64,000 nucleotides of DNA from positions 62,001 to 126,000 of the forward strand of contig JAFLCN010000001.1 of assembly GCA_017303555.1 (NCBI GenBank). The letters run 5' to 3'. Both the position numbers and the translations under genes were made by a program. Origin of the DNA: Planctomycetota bacterium. Its GTDB lineage: Bacteria; Planctomycetota; Phycisphaerae; Phycisphaerales; UBA1924. Shown piece after piece: positions 18,282-27,516 of the stretch. Numbering within the stretch: position 1 is the stretch's first letter; each line of letters starts with the position of its first letter. The notes below the pieces were generated by a model that was not told where the DNA came from, did not search any database, and saw only the letters and a list, made by a program, of their open reading frames with translations.

Positions 18282-19565
18282 ATGAAGATCCACGAGCACC
18301 AGGCCCGCGACCTCCTCCACTCCTACAAGATCCCCGTTCCGCCGGGCCGCATGATCGAGTCGGTCGAGCACGCCGCCGACGCGTTCGCGCAGGCTGTTGC
18401 GGGCAGCCCGACTGGTGAAGTCGTGATCAAGGCTCAGGTTCATGCCGGCGGGCGCGGCAAGGCGGGCTTTGTGAAGCTGGTCAAGACCAAGGAAGATGCG
18501 GTGACTGCCGCCAAGTTCATGCTGACCAACCGCATGAAGTCGCCCCAGACTCCGCCCGAAGGGCTCGAGGTCAAGAAAGTCCTCATCGCGCAGGCTGCCG
18601 AGATCGCCAAGCGCGGTGCATCCGGCCACGAAGAGTTTTACTTGGCCATCACCACCGACCGCAAGAGCCGGCGCAACATCCTCATCGCCTCGCGCGAAGG
18701 CGGCGTCGAGATCGAGCAGGTCGCGCACGATCGACCGGACGCGATCATCAAAGTGCCGCTGCACCCCTTGCTCGGCCTGCAGGGATTCCAGGCGCGCGAA
18801 GTCGCCTTCAAGCTCGGCTTCAAGGGCAAGCAGATCAACCAGGCCGTCGCCGTGATGACCGCGCTTTCGAAGCTCTTTGTCGAGAAGGACTGCACGCTCG
18901 CCGAGATCAACCCGCTCGTCCTCACGCCACCGACGAAAGACCACCCCGACGGCCAGGTGATCGCGATTGATGCCAAGTTCTCCTTCGATGAGAACGGCCT
19001 CTTCCGCCACCCAGAGATTGCCTCGCTCGCCGACAGCGCCGAGGAAAACCCGGCCGAGATCCGCGCCCAGAAATACGGCCTCTCCTACGTCGCGCTCGAC
19101 GGCCAGATCGGCTGCCTCGTCAACGGCGCCGGCCTTGCCATGGCCACCATGGACATCATCAAGCTCGAGGGCCAGAAGCTGCTCGACGCGAAAGGCATCA
19201 AAGACAAGACCATCGAGCCCGCCAACTTCCTCGATGTCGGCGGCAGCGCCACCGAAGAAGCCGTCACCGAAGCCTTCAGCATCATCCTCTCCGATGATCG
19301 CGTCAAAGGCATCATGGTGAACATCTTCGGCGGCATCATGAAGTGCGATGTCATCGCCCAAGGCATCATCAACGCCGCGCGAGGCTTCAAGAACAAGGAC
19401 GGAAGCACCGGCTTCAAAGTCCCGCTCGTTGTCCGCCTCGAAGGCACCAACGTCGAAGCCGGCCGCAAGTTGCTGCAAGATGCAAAGGGTTCACTCCCGA
19501 CGCTTCAGGCCGCGACGGATCTCTCTGATGCCGCAAAGAAGGTTGTTGCGGCGGTTGCGGGCTGA
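18282..19565 (+). CDS. sucC: Succinate-CoA ligase (ADP-forming) beta subunit
   Basis: SucC with SucD converts succinyl-CoA to succinate with ATP or GTP formation in the citric acid cycle. The 427-residue protein starts with the typical [12 protein letters not shown] and has the ATP-grasp region ([19 protein letters not shown]), [12 protein letters not shown], and the C-terminal [12 protein letters not shown] and [12 protein letters not shown]. It is some 30-40 residues longer than the usual 385-395. sucD, normally next, is not in the window. No Shine-Dalgarno site is seen; TACCCT lies eight bases before the ATG. Confidence 0.95.
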   Translation: MKIHEHQARDLLHSYKIPVPPGRMIESVEHAADAFAQAVAGSPTGEVVIKAQVHAGGRGKAGFVKLVKTKEDAVTAAKFMLTNRMKSPQTPPEGLEVKKVLIAQAAEIAKRGASGHEEFYLAITTDRKSRRNILIASREGGVEIEQVAHDRPDAIIKVPLHPLLGLQGFQAREVAFKLGFKGKQINQAVAVMTALSKLFVEKDCTLAEINPLVLTPPTKDHPDGQVIAIDAKFSFDENGLFRHPEIASLADSAEENPAEIRAQKYGLSYVALDGQIGCLVNGAGLAMATMDIIKLEGQKLLDAKGIKDKTIEPANFLDVGGSATEEAVTEAFSIILSDDRVKGIMVNIFGGIMKCDVIAQGIINAARGFKNKDGSTGFKVPLVVRLEGTNVEAGRKLLQDAKGSLPTLQAATDLSDAAKKVVAAVAG

Positions 19566-19623
19566 TTTCGGCTGAAGCAAACGGTGGTTCAAGGCCGTCC
19601 GACCGGTTGAATGTGCCGTTCGA

Positions 19624-19629
19624 TACCAT
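19624..19629 (+). promoter_or_regulatory. Putative -10 element (TACCAT) before the trypsin-like lipoprotein
   Basis: TACCAT, six bases, then the GTG start at 19636, with no Shine-Dalgarno site. Confidence 0.35.
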
Positions 19630-19635
19630 GGCGTC

Positions 19636-20586
19636 GTGTTCACCCCGACCAGCCATTTCGTATCCGTTTACGTCCATCGTTGCGCCGCGCTTTCGTGCGT
19701 GATCGCGCTCCTCGGACTCGGCGGCTGCACCTTCGGATCAAACGCACCCGAAGTCCGCCAGCGTGAAGCAGCGCTGATTCCACTCGACCTGTACCAACTC
19801 GCGCCATACGTCGCGGTCGCAGTATCACCTCTGCACACCAGTTTCGAAGACGACCACATTGAGTTCACGAGCGAGAACGGCGGCACCGGAACCTTGCTTC
19901 CGAACAACCAGATGCTGACCGCGGCACACACTTTCAGGAAGGGCTTCGACCTTGCCAAGAAGCCGCAGGAAAACAGCTTCACGGTTCCCAATCCGCACGG
20001 AGGCGAGCCCCTTCAAATGACGATCGCTGCGTACGTCTATCCGATCTTGATCAACAGCAGCGCCCAGTTTGCATCCGTCGTTGCATTCGAGCCTGCGGAC
20101 CGGGCCAACGGAGATTGGGTTCTGTTTTCCTTGAAGGCCCCCCATCCACCAATCCTCGATGGCTCGCTCGCGAACTCTCCGCTCTCCATTCGATTCGACG
20201 GGACGAAAATGATCAAGCGAGGCACGCCGCTCTACTGCCTCGGCTTTCCCAAAACTCCCGGCACAAACACCGGCATCACGAGCTTCCCCCGTTCAATGAC
20301 GATCGTGCAGGGAACAGCATCTCGCGATCTCGGTGCCGACGAAGAAATCGAAGCGGACACCGACACAGAAATCGACATGCGCGGCATGTCGGGCGGTCCG
20401 GTCGGTACGTACGACTTCTGGAACCGCGAATTCACCGTCGTTGGTACAGCCACGCACGGATCGGTCGGCTTTCGATTTCTGGGCCAACGCGTCTGGTCGC
20501 CACAGTTTGTCGCTTCGCGCATTCCGCCCGTCGCTCTGCAGCGGCTTGCCGGACCAAAATCACCAGCACCTCCGACCGGCAAGTGA
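19636..20586 (+). CDS. Trypsin-like serine protease lipoprotein
   Basis: The 316-residue protein has a lipoprotein signal with lipobox LGGC (Cys31) and a trypsin-like domain. The catalytic triad is readable as His98 in LTAAHTF, Asp160 in NGDWVLFSL and Ser252 in GMSGGPV. Proteases of this type cleave extracytoplasmic proteins. It starts with GTG, in a frame that gives a complete lipoprotein signal. Overall similarity to named families is low, so the peptidase assignment rests on the triad and its spacing. Confidence 0.82.
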   Translation: MFTPTSHFVSVYVHRCAALSCVIALLGLGGCTFGSNAPEVRQREAALIPLDLYQLAPYVAVAVSPLHTSFEDDHIEFTSENGGTGTLLPNNQMLTAAHTFRKGFDLAKKPQENSFTVPNPHGGEPLQMTIAAYVYPILINSSAQFASVVAFEPADRANGDWVLFSLKAPHPPILDGSLANSPLSIRFDGTKMIKRGTPLYCLGFPKTPGTNTGITSFPRSMTIVQGTASRDLGADEEIEADTDTEIDMRGMSGGPVGTYDFWNREFTVVGTATHGSVGFRFLGQRVWSPQFVASRIPPVALQRLAGPKSPAPPTGK

Positions 20587-20639
20587 ACCGATAGGCAAGT
20601 GCCCCGCGCAACTTGCGCAGCTCAGTCGCGCTCGCAAAC

Positions 20640-20653
20640 TGTTCGTACGAACA
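20640..20653. promoter_or_regulatory. Perfect palindrome upstream of the arylsulfatase
   Basis: TGTTCGTACGAACA is a perfect 14-bp palindrome in the 274-base gap before the sulfatase gene. It could be an operator. It does not match the Gram-positive LexA box, whose half-sites face the other way. Confidence 0.45.
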
Positions 20654-20707
20654 CTCTGATCCTTGGCGCCGTTGTGCGCGCCCGCGAGCGGAACAACACC
20701 GACACCG

Positions 20708-20723
20708 GTGCAATAAATTGCAC
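20708..20723. promoter_or_regulatory. Second inverted repeat upstream of the arylsulfatase
   Basis: GTGCAATAAATTGCAC is a perfect 7+2+7 inverted repeat. A further TTGCACAC copy follows within 20 bases, so the half-site is present three times. A dimeric regulator site is plausible. Confidence 0.5.
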
Positions 20724-20860
20724 ACGCAAGACTTGCACACTTCGCGCTCGCGAACTTTCGCGTTCCGCTTCTACCAGCTCCAAACCCTTCGCAAATTCCT
20801 GTAATCTCATCCGCACTGTCCCAGGAGGGACTCTGAACTCCATTGAAAAAGGAACGCGCG

Positions 20861-22552
20861 ATGAAGATTCACGGACTCGGCCTCTCGCTAGTCACGGCCT
20901 CGGTCGTGATGTTTGCCGGCGCTGCCGTCGCAAACGCACAAGCTCCCGCGGCGAAGAAACCCAACATCCTCGTCATCATGGGTGATGATGTCGGCTGGTT
21001 CAACATCGGGGCGTATCACCAGGGCATCATGTCGGGCAAGACGCCCAACCTCGACAAGCTCGCCTCGCAGGGCATGCGCTTCACCGACTACTACGCCGAA
21101 GCATCGTGTACAGCCGGCCGCGCCAATTTCATCACAGGCGAGATCCCGCTCCGCACCGGCCTGACCACCGTCGGTCAGGCCGGCGCCGATGTGGGAATGC
21201 CCGCAAAGGCCTGCACCATCGCCACCGCGCTCAAGGCTCAGGGCTACGCCACCGGCCAGTTCGGCAAGAACCACCTGGGCGATCTGAACAAGTACCTCCC
21301 CACGCTCCACGGCTTCGATGAGTTCTTCGGCTACCTGTACCACCTCGACGCCATGTCGGATCCGTACTGGTACTCGTTCCCGCAGGATGAGGAGTTCTAC
21401 AAGACGTACGGCCCGCGCAGCCTCGTCCACTGCTGGGCGACCGACACCGACGATCCGACCGAAGTGCCGCGCTGGGGCAAAGTCGGCAAGCAGAAGGTTG
21501 TCGATGAAGGACCGCTCCCGCCCTTCCCCGACATGAAGAACGTGCCCAACATGCACGATCTTCCCTTCCTCAAAGCCAAATACGACATGACCACTTTCGA
21601 CGAAGTGCTCGTCAAGTCGTCGTGCGAATTCATGGACAAGGCCAAGAAGGACGGCAAGCCCTTCTTCGTCTGGCACAACACCACGCGCATGCACGTCTGG
21701 ACTTTCCTCTCCGAAAAGTACAGCTCGATGCAGAACAGCAAGACCAACTACGGCCTTGAAGAAGCCGGCATGGCGCAGCTCGATGACAACATCGGCGTCC
21801 TCCTCAAGCATCTCGACGACATCGGTGAGGCCGACAACACCATCGTCATCTTCACCACCGACAACGGCGCCGAAGTCTTCACCTGGCCCGACGGCGGCAT
21901 GACTCCGTTCCGTGCCACCAAGGGCACGGTCTGGGAAGGCGGTTTCCGCGTTCCGTGCATCGCACGCTGGCCCGGCAAGATCAAGCCCGGTTCCGTCGAG
22001 AACGGCATGATCTCCGGTCTTGATTGGTTCCCCACCCTGCTCGCCGCGGCAGGCAACCCCAACATCACCGATCAGCTCCTCAAGGGAGTCAAACTCGGCG
22101 ATCGTGAATACAAGAACCATCTCGACGGCTACGACCAGACCGCACTCCTCACCGGCCAGGGCCCGTCGGCCCGGCGCGAGCTCTTCTACTTCGGCGGCGC
22201 GCAGCTCGGCGCGGTGCGCATCGACGAGTTCAAGTTCCAGTTCTACCAGCAGCCCTGGGGCTGGCCCGGTGAGAAGATCACCACCGACATGCCCACGATG
22301 GTCAACCTCCGCCAGGATCCCTTCGAGCGCACCCCTTCTACCCGCGGCGAATCGACCAACAACATGGCCGGCGGCTACATGAACGACTTCTACGCCCGCG
22401 AATTCTGGCGCTTCGTCATGGTCCAGCAGTACGTCGGCAAGCTCGCCATGACCGCCATCGACTTCCCCCCGATGCAGGACCCCGCATCGTTCAATCTCGA
22501 TGCGGTCAAGAAGAAGATCGACGCCATGATCCGCGAGCATAATGGCCAGTAA
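20861..22552 (+). CDS. Exported arylsulfatase (sulfatase family S1)
   Basis: The 563-residue protein has a signal peptide (cleavage after about residue 25, NAQA) and a type I sulfatase domain. The metal-binding start ILVIMGDDVGW, the formylglycine site CTAGR (Cys83), and GQFGKNHLGD and TTDNGAE motifs are present. Position 3 of the site is Ala instead of the common Pro, which is allowed in the C/S-x-P/A-x-R rule. It would cleave sulfate esters, perhaps of polysaccharides, but the substrate is unknown. AAGGA lies before the ATG. Two palindromes upstream and a strong terminator downstream suggest a single regulated gene. Confidence 0.94.
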   Translation: MKIHGLGLSLVTASVVMFAGAAVANAQAPAAKKPNILVIMGDDVGWFNIGAYHQGIMSGKTPNLDKLASQGMRFTDYYAEASCTAGRANFITGEIPLRTGLTTVGQAGADVGMPAKACTIATALKAQGYATGQFGKNHLGDLNKYLPTLHGFDEFFGYLYHLDAMSDPYWYSFPQDEEFYKTYGPRSLVHCWATDTDDPTEVPRWGKVGKQKVVDEGPLPPFPDMKNVPNMHDLPFLKAKYDMTTFDEVLVKSSCEFMDKAKKDGKPFFVWHNTTRMHVWTFLSEKYSSMQNSKTNYGLEEAGMAQLDDNIGVLLKHLDDIGEADNTIVIFTTDNGAEVFTWPDGGMTPFRATKGTVWEGGFRVPCIARWPGKIKPGSVENGMISGLDWFPTLLAAAGNPNITDQLLKGVKLGDREYKNHLDGYDQTALLTGQGPSARRELFYFGGAQLGAVRIDEFKFQFYQQPWGWPGEKITTDMPTMVNLRQDPFERTPSTRGESTNNMAGGYMNDFYAREFWRFVMVQQYVGKLAMTAIDFPPMQDPASFNLDAVKKKIDAMIREHNGQ

Positions 22553-22603
22553 TTGGGCCCAGCAGCACCGATTCTGTCGTCAATCACCATCGCAGTTTGC
22601 AGA

Positions 22604-22635
22604 GCGGCATCATGATGATGCCGCCCTGTTTTTTT
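22604..22635 (+). terminator. Intrinsic terminator of the arylsulfatase gene
   Basis: A 9-bp stem GCGGCATCA/TGATGCCGC with a three-base loop is followed by CCTGTTTTTTTC. It lies about 50 bases after the stop codon. Confidence 0.88.
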
Positions 22636-22737
22636 CTGGAAAGCACCACACTCCGGAAGTCGTCCTCCGCACGGTACAGTGTGCGCCACGGCAATCGTGC
22701 GAAGTCGAGTCATGAATACCCAACCCCAGCGAGCGAC

Positions 22738-24180
22738 ATGACAGCGGCATTTCTCCTTCTGCTGATCGGCGCCGCGATCGAGATCGCCATACTCGCCCGC
22801 GTCATGCTGCGCCCCCACCGCGAGCCCGCCTCGCGCATCGCCTGGGTCGCCGTCATCCTCGCCCTCCCGCTGGTCGGAGTCATCGCGTACGTCTTCTTCG
22901 GTGAGGTCAACATCGGGCGCGCCCGCCTTCGCCGCCTTCGCGCTGTTGAAGCACGCACTCCCACGCCCGATCCAAGCACCGCATCCGATCTCGCCAACAT
23001 GCGGGCCGATGTGCCCGATCGATCCTCGCACCTCTTCAACGTCGGCAAGTCGATCTCCGGATTCGACCCGATCGCGGGCAACTCCGCCCGCTTGATGGCC
23101 GACTCCAACGCCGCCGTCGATTCCATCGTTGCCGACATCGACGCCGCGAAAGACCACGTCCACATCAACTTCTACATCTGGCTCGAAGACAACAACGGCA
23201 AGCGCGTCGCGCAATCGCTCATTCGTGCCGCCAAGCGAGGCGTCGCCTGCCGCGCCATGGTCGATGGGCTGGGCTCGCGCCTCATGCTCCGCTCGCACAC
23301 CTGGCGCGAAATGAAAGCCGCCGGCGTCAAGCTCGGCATCGCCCTCGGCATCAAGCATCCGATCCTGCTCGCGCCCGTCCGCCGCTTTGATCTCCGCAAC
23401 CACCGCAAGATCGTCGTCATAGACAACTCCATCACCTACTGCGGCAGCCAGAACTGCGCCGACCCCGAGTTCCGCATCAAAGCCAAGTTCGCCCCCTGGG
23501 TCGACGCCCTCATGCGCTTCGAGGGGCCGATCGCCCAGCAGAACCAGCGTCTCTTCGCCATCGACTGGATGAGCGCCACCGGCGAAGACATCGACAATCT
23601 GCTCCGTCTTCCGCTCCGTGCCCCAAACCCCGGCTTCATCGCGCAGGTCATTGGCACCGGCCCCACCGTCCGCTTCTCGGCGATGCCCGAAGTTTTCGAA
23701 TCACTCATCTTCGCTGCGCGTCGCGAGCTCACAATCTCCACGCCTTACTACGTCCCCGATGAATCGCTGCAAAGCGCCCTTTGCTCTTCCGCGTACCGAG
23801 GAGTGAAAACCACGCTCATCCTCCCCGCCCGAAACGATTCCTGGATCGTCGGCGGCGCCAGCCGCAGCTACTACGCTGACCTGCTCGAAGCCGGCGTCAT
23901 CCTCTATGAGTACGTCGGGGGCCTCCTCCACGCCAAGACGCTCACCCTCGATGGCGAGATCACACTCATCGGCTCCGCCAACATGGACCGGCGCAGCCTC
24001 GATCTCAACTACGAAAACAACATCCTCTTCCGCGACGAAGCCATGACAATCGCTCTCCGCGAGCGTCAGCAGCAGTACATCGCCAAGTCCAACCTCATCA
24101 CCCGCAAGATGGTCGAGGCCTGGCCCATGCACCTCCGCCTCTGGAACAACACGCTCGCGACGCTCGGGCCGATTCTCTGA
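22738..24180 (+). CDS. cls: Cardiolipin synthase (phospholipase D family)
   Basis: The 480-residue protein has two N-terminal transmembrane helices (about residues 3-22 and 35-55) and two PLD domains with HKD motifs: NHRKIVVID (about residue 221) and HAKTLTLDG (about residue 398). Such enzymes form cardiolipin from phosphatidylglycerol at the inner membrane. The ATG at 22738 places the first helix at the N-terminus as in the family; the open frame upstream includes the sulfatase terminator and is not coding. The start has no clear Shine-Dalgarno site. Confidence 0.94.
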   Translation: MTAAFLLLLIGAAIEIAILARVMLRPHREPASRIAWVAVILALPLVGVIAYVFFGEVNIGRARLRRLRAVEARTPTPDPSTASDLANMRADVPDRSSHLFNVGKSISGFDPIAGNSARLMADSNAAVDSIVADIDAAKDHVHINFYIWLEDNNGKRVAQSLIRAAKRGVACRAMVDGLGSRLMLRSHTWREMKAAGVKLGIALGIKHPILLAPVRRFDLRNHRKIVVIDNSITYCGSQNCADPEFRIKAKFAPWVDALMRFEGPIAQQNQRLFAIDWMSATGEDIDNLLRLPLRAPNPGFIAQVIGTGPTVRFSAMPEVFESLIFAARRELTISTPYYVPDESLQSALCSSAYRGVKTTLILPARNDSWIVGGASRSYYADLLEAGVILYEYVGGLLHAKTLTLDGEITLIGSANMDRRSLDLNYENNILFRDEAMTIALRERQQQYIAKSNLITRKMVEAWPMHLRLWNNTLATLGPIL

Positions 24181-24355
24181 ACCGGCTCGCCCCAAAGTGG
24201 AAACGCCCTTTCCGGCAGCGTGCGCGCCCAGTGGCGTAATTCACGCTCAAGTCGGGGCATCCATTCGAGCCGAGGCGCTACCTCGCGAACTATCCTGATT
24301 CCGTCTCCGCGCCTCATCCGCACAGACCTCGCCACAAACGATCGGAGCCGACTCC

Positions 24356-25099
24356 ATGACAAAGCAAAATTGCCACCCACACTCGCGCCGTTCCGCCGGA
24401 ACTCGAACGCGCGCCGCGCTCATCGCACTCTCACTCGGCACGATCTTCGTCGGCGCATCGCACGCCGACCTCTTCGGCCTGGGCATCCTCGGCCCCAAGG
24501 GCAACGACAACGCGCAGAAGCAGCAGAACATCCAGGATGAGAGTTCCCAGATGCTGAGCGAGCTCTACACGACCAATCCCGAGTTGCAACAAAAGATCGC
24601 CAGCGCCGCCGGATACGCAACCTTCAAGAAAACCGACATCCATCTCTTCCTCGTCGCCTCCGGCAACGGCTACGGCATGCTGAAGGACAATTCGACCGGC
24701 CAGATCACCTACATGGACGTTGCCTCGCTCGGGGGCGGCATCGGCCTGGGCGTGAAAGACCTCCGTGTCGTCTTCATCTTCACCGATCCCGCCGTGATGC
24801 AGCAGTTCCTCTCGCAGGGCTGGCAGTTCGGCACCAATGCCGACGCCAACGCCCAGGTGAACAACACCGGAGTTGGCGCGAACCAATCCACGCAGGCCAA
24901 CATCGATTTCAGCGAGGGCACCGTGCAGGGCACATCCTCTACGAGCACGAGCGCCGGTTCGGGCCCCGGCAACTCCACCGGCCAGAACGTCGCCGCGGGC
25001 AGCGGGATGCTGATCTACCAGTTCACCCAGAACGGCGTCGCTCTCCAGGCCACCGTCTCCGGCACCAAGTACTGGGTCGATTCCGAACTCAACAACTAG
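24356..25099 (+). CDS. Exported SYLF/Ysc84-domain protein
   Basis: The 247-residue protein has a long signal peptide (cleavage near SHA-DL, about residue 37) and a domain resembling the SYLF lipid-binding family: KIASAAGYATFKK, GNGYGMLKDN and GGGIGLGVKDLRVVFIF match its glycine-rich pattern. In eukaryotes SYLF proteins bind phosphoinositides; bacterial members are poorly known. A Ser/Thr/Gly-rich segment (about residues 190-210) interrupts the C-terminal half. GGAG lies before the ATG. Confidence 0.78.
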   Translation: MTKQNCHPHSRRSAGTRTRAALIALSLGTIFVGASHADLFGLGILGPKGNDNAQKQQNIQDESSQMLSELYTTNPELQQKIASAAGYATFKKTDIHLFLVASGNGYGMLKDNSTGQITYMDVASLGGGIGLGVKDLRVVFIFTDPAVMQQFLSQGWQFGTNADANAQVNNTGVGANQSTQANIDFSEGTVQGTSSTSTSAGSGPGNSTGQNVAAGSGMLIYQFTQNGVALQATVSGTKYWVDSELNN

Positions 25100-25163
25100 G
25101 CCCGACGCACAAACCACACTCCGTCTCCGCCAACGCACACCCAGCCCTCAACAGGATGAAATC

Positions 25164-25718
25164 ATGAAACTCGGACTCCTCGGCACTCTCGCAGTCACCG
25201 CCATCGCCGGCTCGGTCGTTGTCTCCATGGCTTCTTCTCGCGAGCCCGCTCCCGCATCGACTCCCGCCCCGACAGCTCCGGCCACGGACGCGAGCAGGCC
25301 CAGCAACCTCGAGCAGATTCTCGCCGCGTTCCGCACCGATCTCAACGCGAGCAAGGTCGCAACGCTGAACCGGGTCATGAAAATGACGCCCGAAGAGGCC
25401 GCCAAGTTCTGGCCGATCTATCAGAAGTACGAGAAGGAACTCACCGCTGTCGGTGATCGGCGCGTCGCGCTCATCAAAGAGTTTGTCACCCTCTCGAACG
25501 AGGGCAAGCTCAACGACACCAACGCCGCCACGCTCTCCGCCGGCTGGCTCCAGGGCGAACAGGATCGCCTCGATCTCTGGAAGAAATACAACAAGGAAAT
25601 CAGCGCGGCACTCTCGCCCATCCGCGGCGCGCAGTTCCTTCAGGTCGAGCACCAGATCGCGCTGCTCGTTGATATCAACGTCGCGTCCGCGATGCCCCAG
25701 GTCGGCGCAGCGAAGTAA
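25164..25718 (+). CDS. Exported helical protein, CpxP/Spy-like, unknown function
   Basis: The 184-residue protein has a signal peptide, an Ala/Pro/Thr-rich linker (about residues 28-45) and a largely helical domain containing MKMTPEEAAKFWPIYQKYEKEL. The arrangement resembles periplasmic Spy/CpxP-type proteins, but the match is weak and the LTxxQ motif is not clear. AGGATG precedes the ATG by six bases. It follows the SYLF gene by 64 bases and may be co-transcribed. Confidence 0.72.
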   Translation: MKLGLLGTLAVTAIAGSVVVSMASSREPAPASTPAPTAPATDASRPSNLEQILAAFRTDLNASKVATLNRVMKMTPEEAAKFWPIYQKYEKELTAVGDRRVALIKEFVTLSNEGKLNDTNAATLSAGWLQGEQDRLDLWKKYNKEISAALSPIRGAQFLQVEHQIALLVDINVASAMPQVGAAK

Positions 25719-25750
25719 TCCGGCCCGCCCCGAGCATCCGGACGCATCGC

Positions 25751-26674
25751 TTACTTCGCAAGCGACCGCTCGATCTTCTCGAGCCGAGCTTCGAGTTCCG
25801 CGATCTTCGCGTCCTTCTCGCATTCGACCCGCTGGATCTCCGTCCGCAAGCGCTCCGCGTGCGTCGCCTTCAATTCCGCGATCTCGCGGTCCTTTTCGCT
25901 GCGCAGATCACGCAGCGCTTCGACCAGCAGCGCCGTCGTGCCCCGCTCGGTGACGTACCGCATCCCCTGCTCATCGCACTCGATCCACTCGGGAAAGACG
26001 CTCTCGACATCCTGCGCGAGGAACCCGACCATCGGTCCCGACGCGACGTTGCGCTCGGCGACCGCTTCATCCGTGTACTCAAACTCCACGCCGCGCAGCT
26101 CGAGCAGCCGATCGAGCGTGCCGCGCTGCACGTTGCGGATGTCCTTTTTCAGCCTCGCATCCGACATCACCGACCATGTGCCCGTCCGGTTCGCCGCCGT
26201 CCCGTTCACCGCGAGCAGGAACGAGCCGGTCTGTGTCGTCCCGATGCCGACATTCCCGTTCGGCATGACATTGATTCCCCGCGTGTTGCTCGAGTACGAG
26301 CTGCCCACCACGATGAACCGCGGCTGCTGCAACTGCCCGTCGGCCGTCACCTCGATGTACCGCGATTGTCCGTTCCCAAAGACCGGAACACCGAAATCGA
26401 GCGCCACCGAGAACGTGCCGCGATCCGTGATGTTCACCTCCGAGCCGTTCCCTTCGCTCCCGTCGAACACCACGGCCTGCCCGAGCTGGTTGCCCTCGAT
26501 CACCGAATCCCACAGCGTGAACGACATCGGAGTCGGTCCGCTCAAGCTCCCCTTCGCCTGTTCGAGCACGCCCTGAAAGACAAAGGTCGTCTGCGGTCCC
26601 GCGGCAGCGCTCGCCACAAGCCAAAGGCTGAAGCACGCGGCCAGCGAGCGGACAAACGAGTTCGGGGTGAGCAT
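25751..26674 (-). CDS. Exported tail-fibre-like protein with S74 chaperone domain
   Basis: The 307-residue protein has a signal peptide (cleavage after about residue 25), an N-terminal beta module (TTFVFQGVL, GNQLG, GTFSVALDFG, RYIEV; about residues 28-120), a short beta region, and a C-terminal S74 domain (SDARLKKDIRN, GFLAQDVESVFPEW; about 190-265) ending in a coiled coil of about 50 residues. S74 domains trimerise phage tail spikes and then self-cleave. The N-terminal module is shared with the collagen-like protein at 27946. No other phage gene is nearby, so a cellular surface fibre is more likely than a prophage remnant. Confidence 0.85.
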   Translation of the reverse strand: MLTPNSFVRSLAACFSLWLVASAAAGPQTTFVFQGVLEQAKGSLSGPTPMSFTLWDSVIEGNQLGQAVVFDGSEGNGSEVNITDRGTFSVALDFGVPVFGNGQSRYIEVTADGQLQQPRFIVVGSSYSSNTRGINVMPNGNVGIGTTQTGSFLLAVNGTAANRTGTWSVMSDARLKKDIRNVQRGTLDRLLELRGVEFEYTDEAVAERNVASGPMVGFLAQDVESVFPEWIECDEQGMRYVTERGTTALLVEALRDLRSEKDREIAELKATHAERLRTEIQRVECEKDAKIAELEARLEKIERSLAK

Positions 26675-26802
26675 GTTCGAGATCTCCGGTGCAGGGGCAA
26701 AGCCCCCCTTCGATCTCGACCCGTTCGACTCCCCGCATCAGGCCCGCTCCGGATTTACCGGCCGATGCATGATCTGCCCGCGCAGACCTTGCCTTTTCCT
26801 CT

Positions 26803-27516
26803 TTAGTCCCAGTCCTCCGGCTCGCCCTCGCCGATCCGGATTTCAACCCCGATCAGTGGCAATCGCGTCGTCTGGCCCACCTCGTTGTAGTTCCTGTAGA
26901 TCCTGTAGCAGAATCCCAAAATCAGCAGTGCCGCGAGCGCCCCGATGACCGGCCGCGTCGAGACGATCGCGTTCTCCGCCTCGACCGCCCGTTTTCCGTC
27001 CACCATGCTCAGTCCGATCAGTTCGCGATGCCGCAACGTGTGCAGCGCGATACCGAGCAGGTGCCCCGCGATCAACCCGATCATCACGTACGCCAGAACC
27101 TCATGGAGCTGGCGCAGATTCCGCATCCCAGCGCCCACGCACAGGCCGATGGCGACCTGCGCCAGCGTCAATCCGAGCATCGCGAAGATCACCCACGCCG
27201 CGCCGGGGTTGTGTCCGGCGAAGTGCGTCTCCCGAAAGCCGGCCGCGTCCTTCATGTACGCAAGCAGTCGCCGGGGCCCGAAAGCAAACGCCGAAAACCG
27301 CGCCGGACTCGTTCCGCAGATGCCCCACACAATCCGCAGCAGCACGACGAACCCGAGCGTCAACCCGATCAGCGCATGGAAGGGGAACACCTTTCCCGAT
27401 TGCGATGTCAGCAGCGCGATCACCAGGGCCGCGATCCACCCGCCGGAGAAACTCCAATGGAAGACCCGCACCGGCCAATCCCAGATTCTCGTGCCGCGCC
27501 GCTTCAGGAACTTCAT
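26803..27516 (-). CDS. Membrane-bound cytochrome b (b561 / hydrogenase b-type)
   Basis: The 237-residue protein has five or so transmembrane helices. The start WDWPVRVFHWSF, HALIGLTLG in helix 2, and QLHEVLAYVMIGLIAGHLLGIALH-like helix residues provide the histidines that would bind two hemes, as in bacterial cytochrome b561 and hydrogenase b subunits. A fifth hydrophobic stretch sits near the C-terminus. It would pass electrons between quinone and a periplasmic partner, but no partner gene is adjacent. The ATG at 27516 gives the typical start; an ATG at 27555 would add 13 residues. Confidence 0.88.
   Translation of the reverse strand: MKFLKRRGTRIWDWPVRVFHWSFSGGWIAALVIALLTSQSGKVFPFHALIGLTLGFVVLLRIVWGICGTSPARFSAFAFGPRRLLAYMKDAAGFRETHFAGHNPGAAWVIFAMLGLTLAQVAIGLCVGAGMRNLRQLHEVLAYVMIGLIAGHLLGIALHTLRHRELIGLSMVDGKRAVEAENAIVSTRPVIGALAALLILGFCYRIYRNYNEVGQTTRLPLIGVEIRIGEGEPEDWD

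Noticed and set aside
20640-20653. Palindrome as a LexA (SOS) box
   Set aside because: The half-sites are in the opposite orientation to the known Gram-positive box, and a sulfatase is not an SOS gene.
20888-22540. A 550-residue open frame opposite the arylsulfatase
   Set aside because: It mirrors the codon structure of the sulfatase and has no domain of its own.
25751-26674. S74 tail-fibre protein as a sign of a prophage
   Set aside because: It has a signal peptide and no capsid, terminase or lysis gene is near, so a cellular surface protein is more likely.
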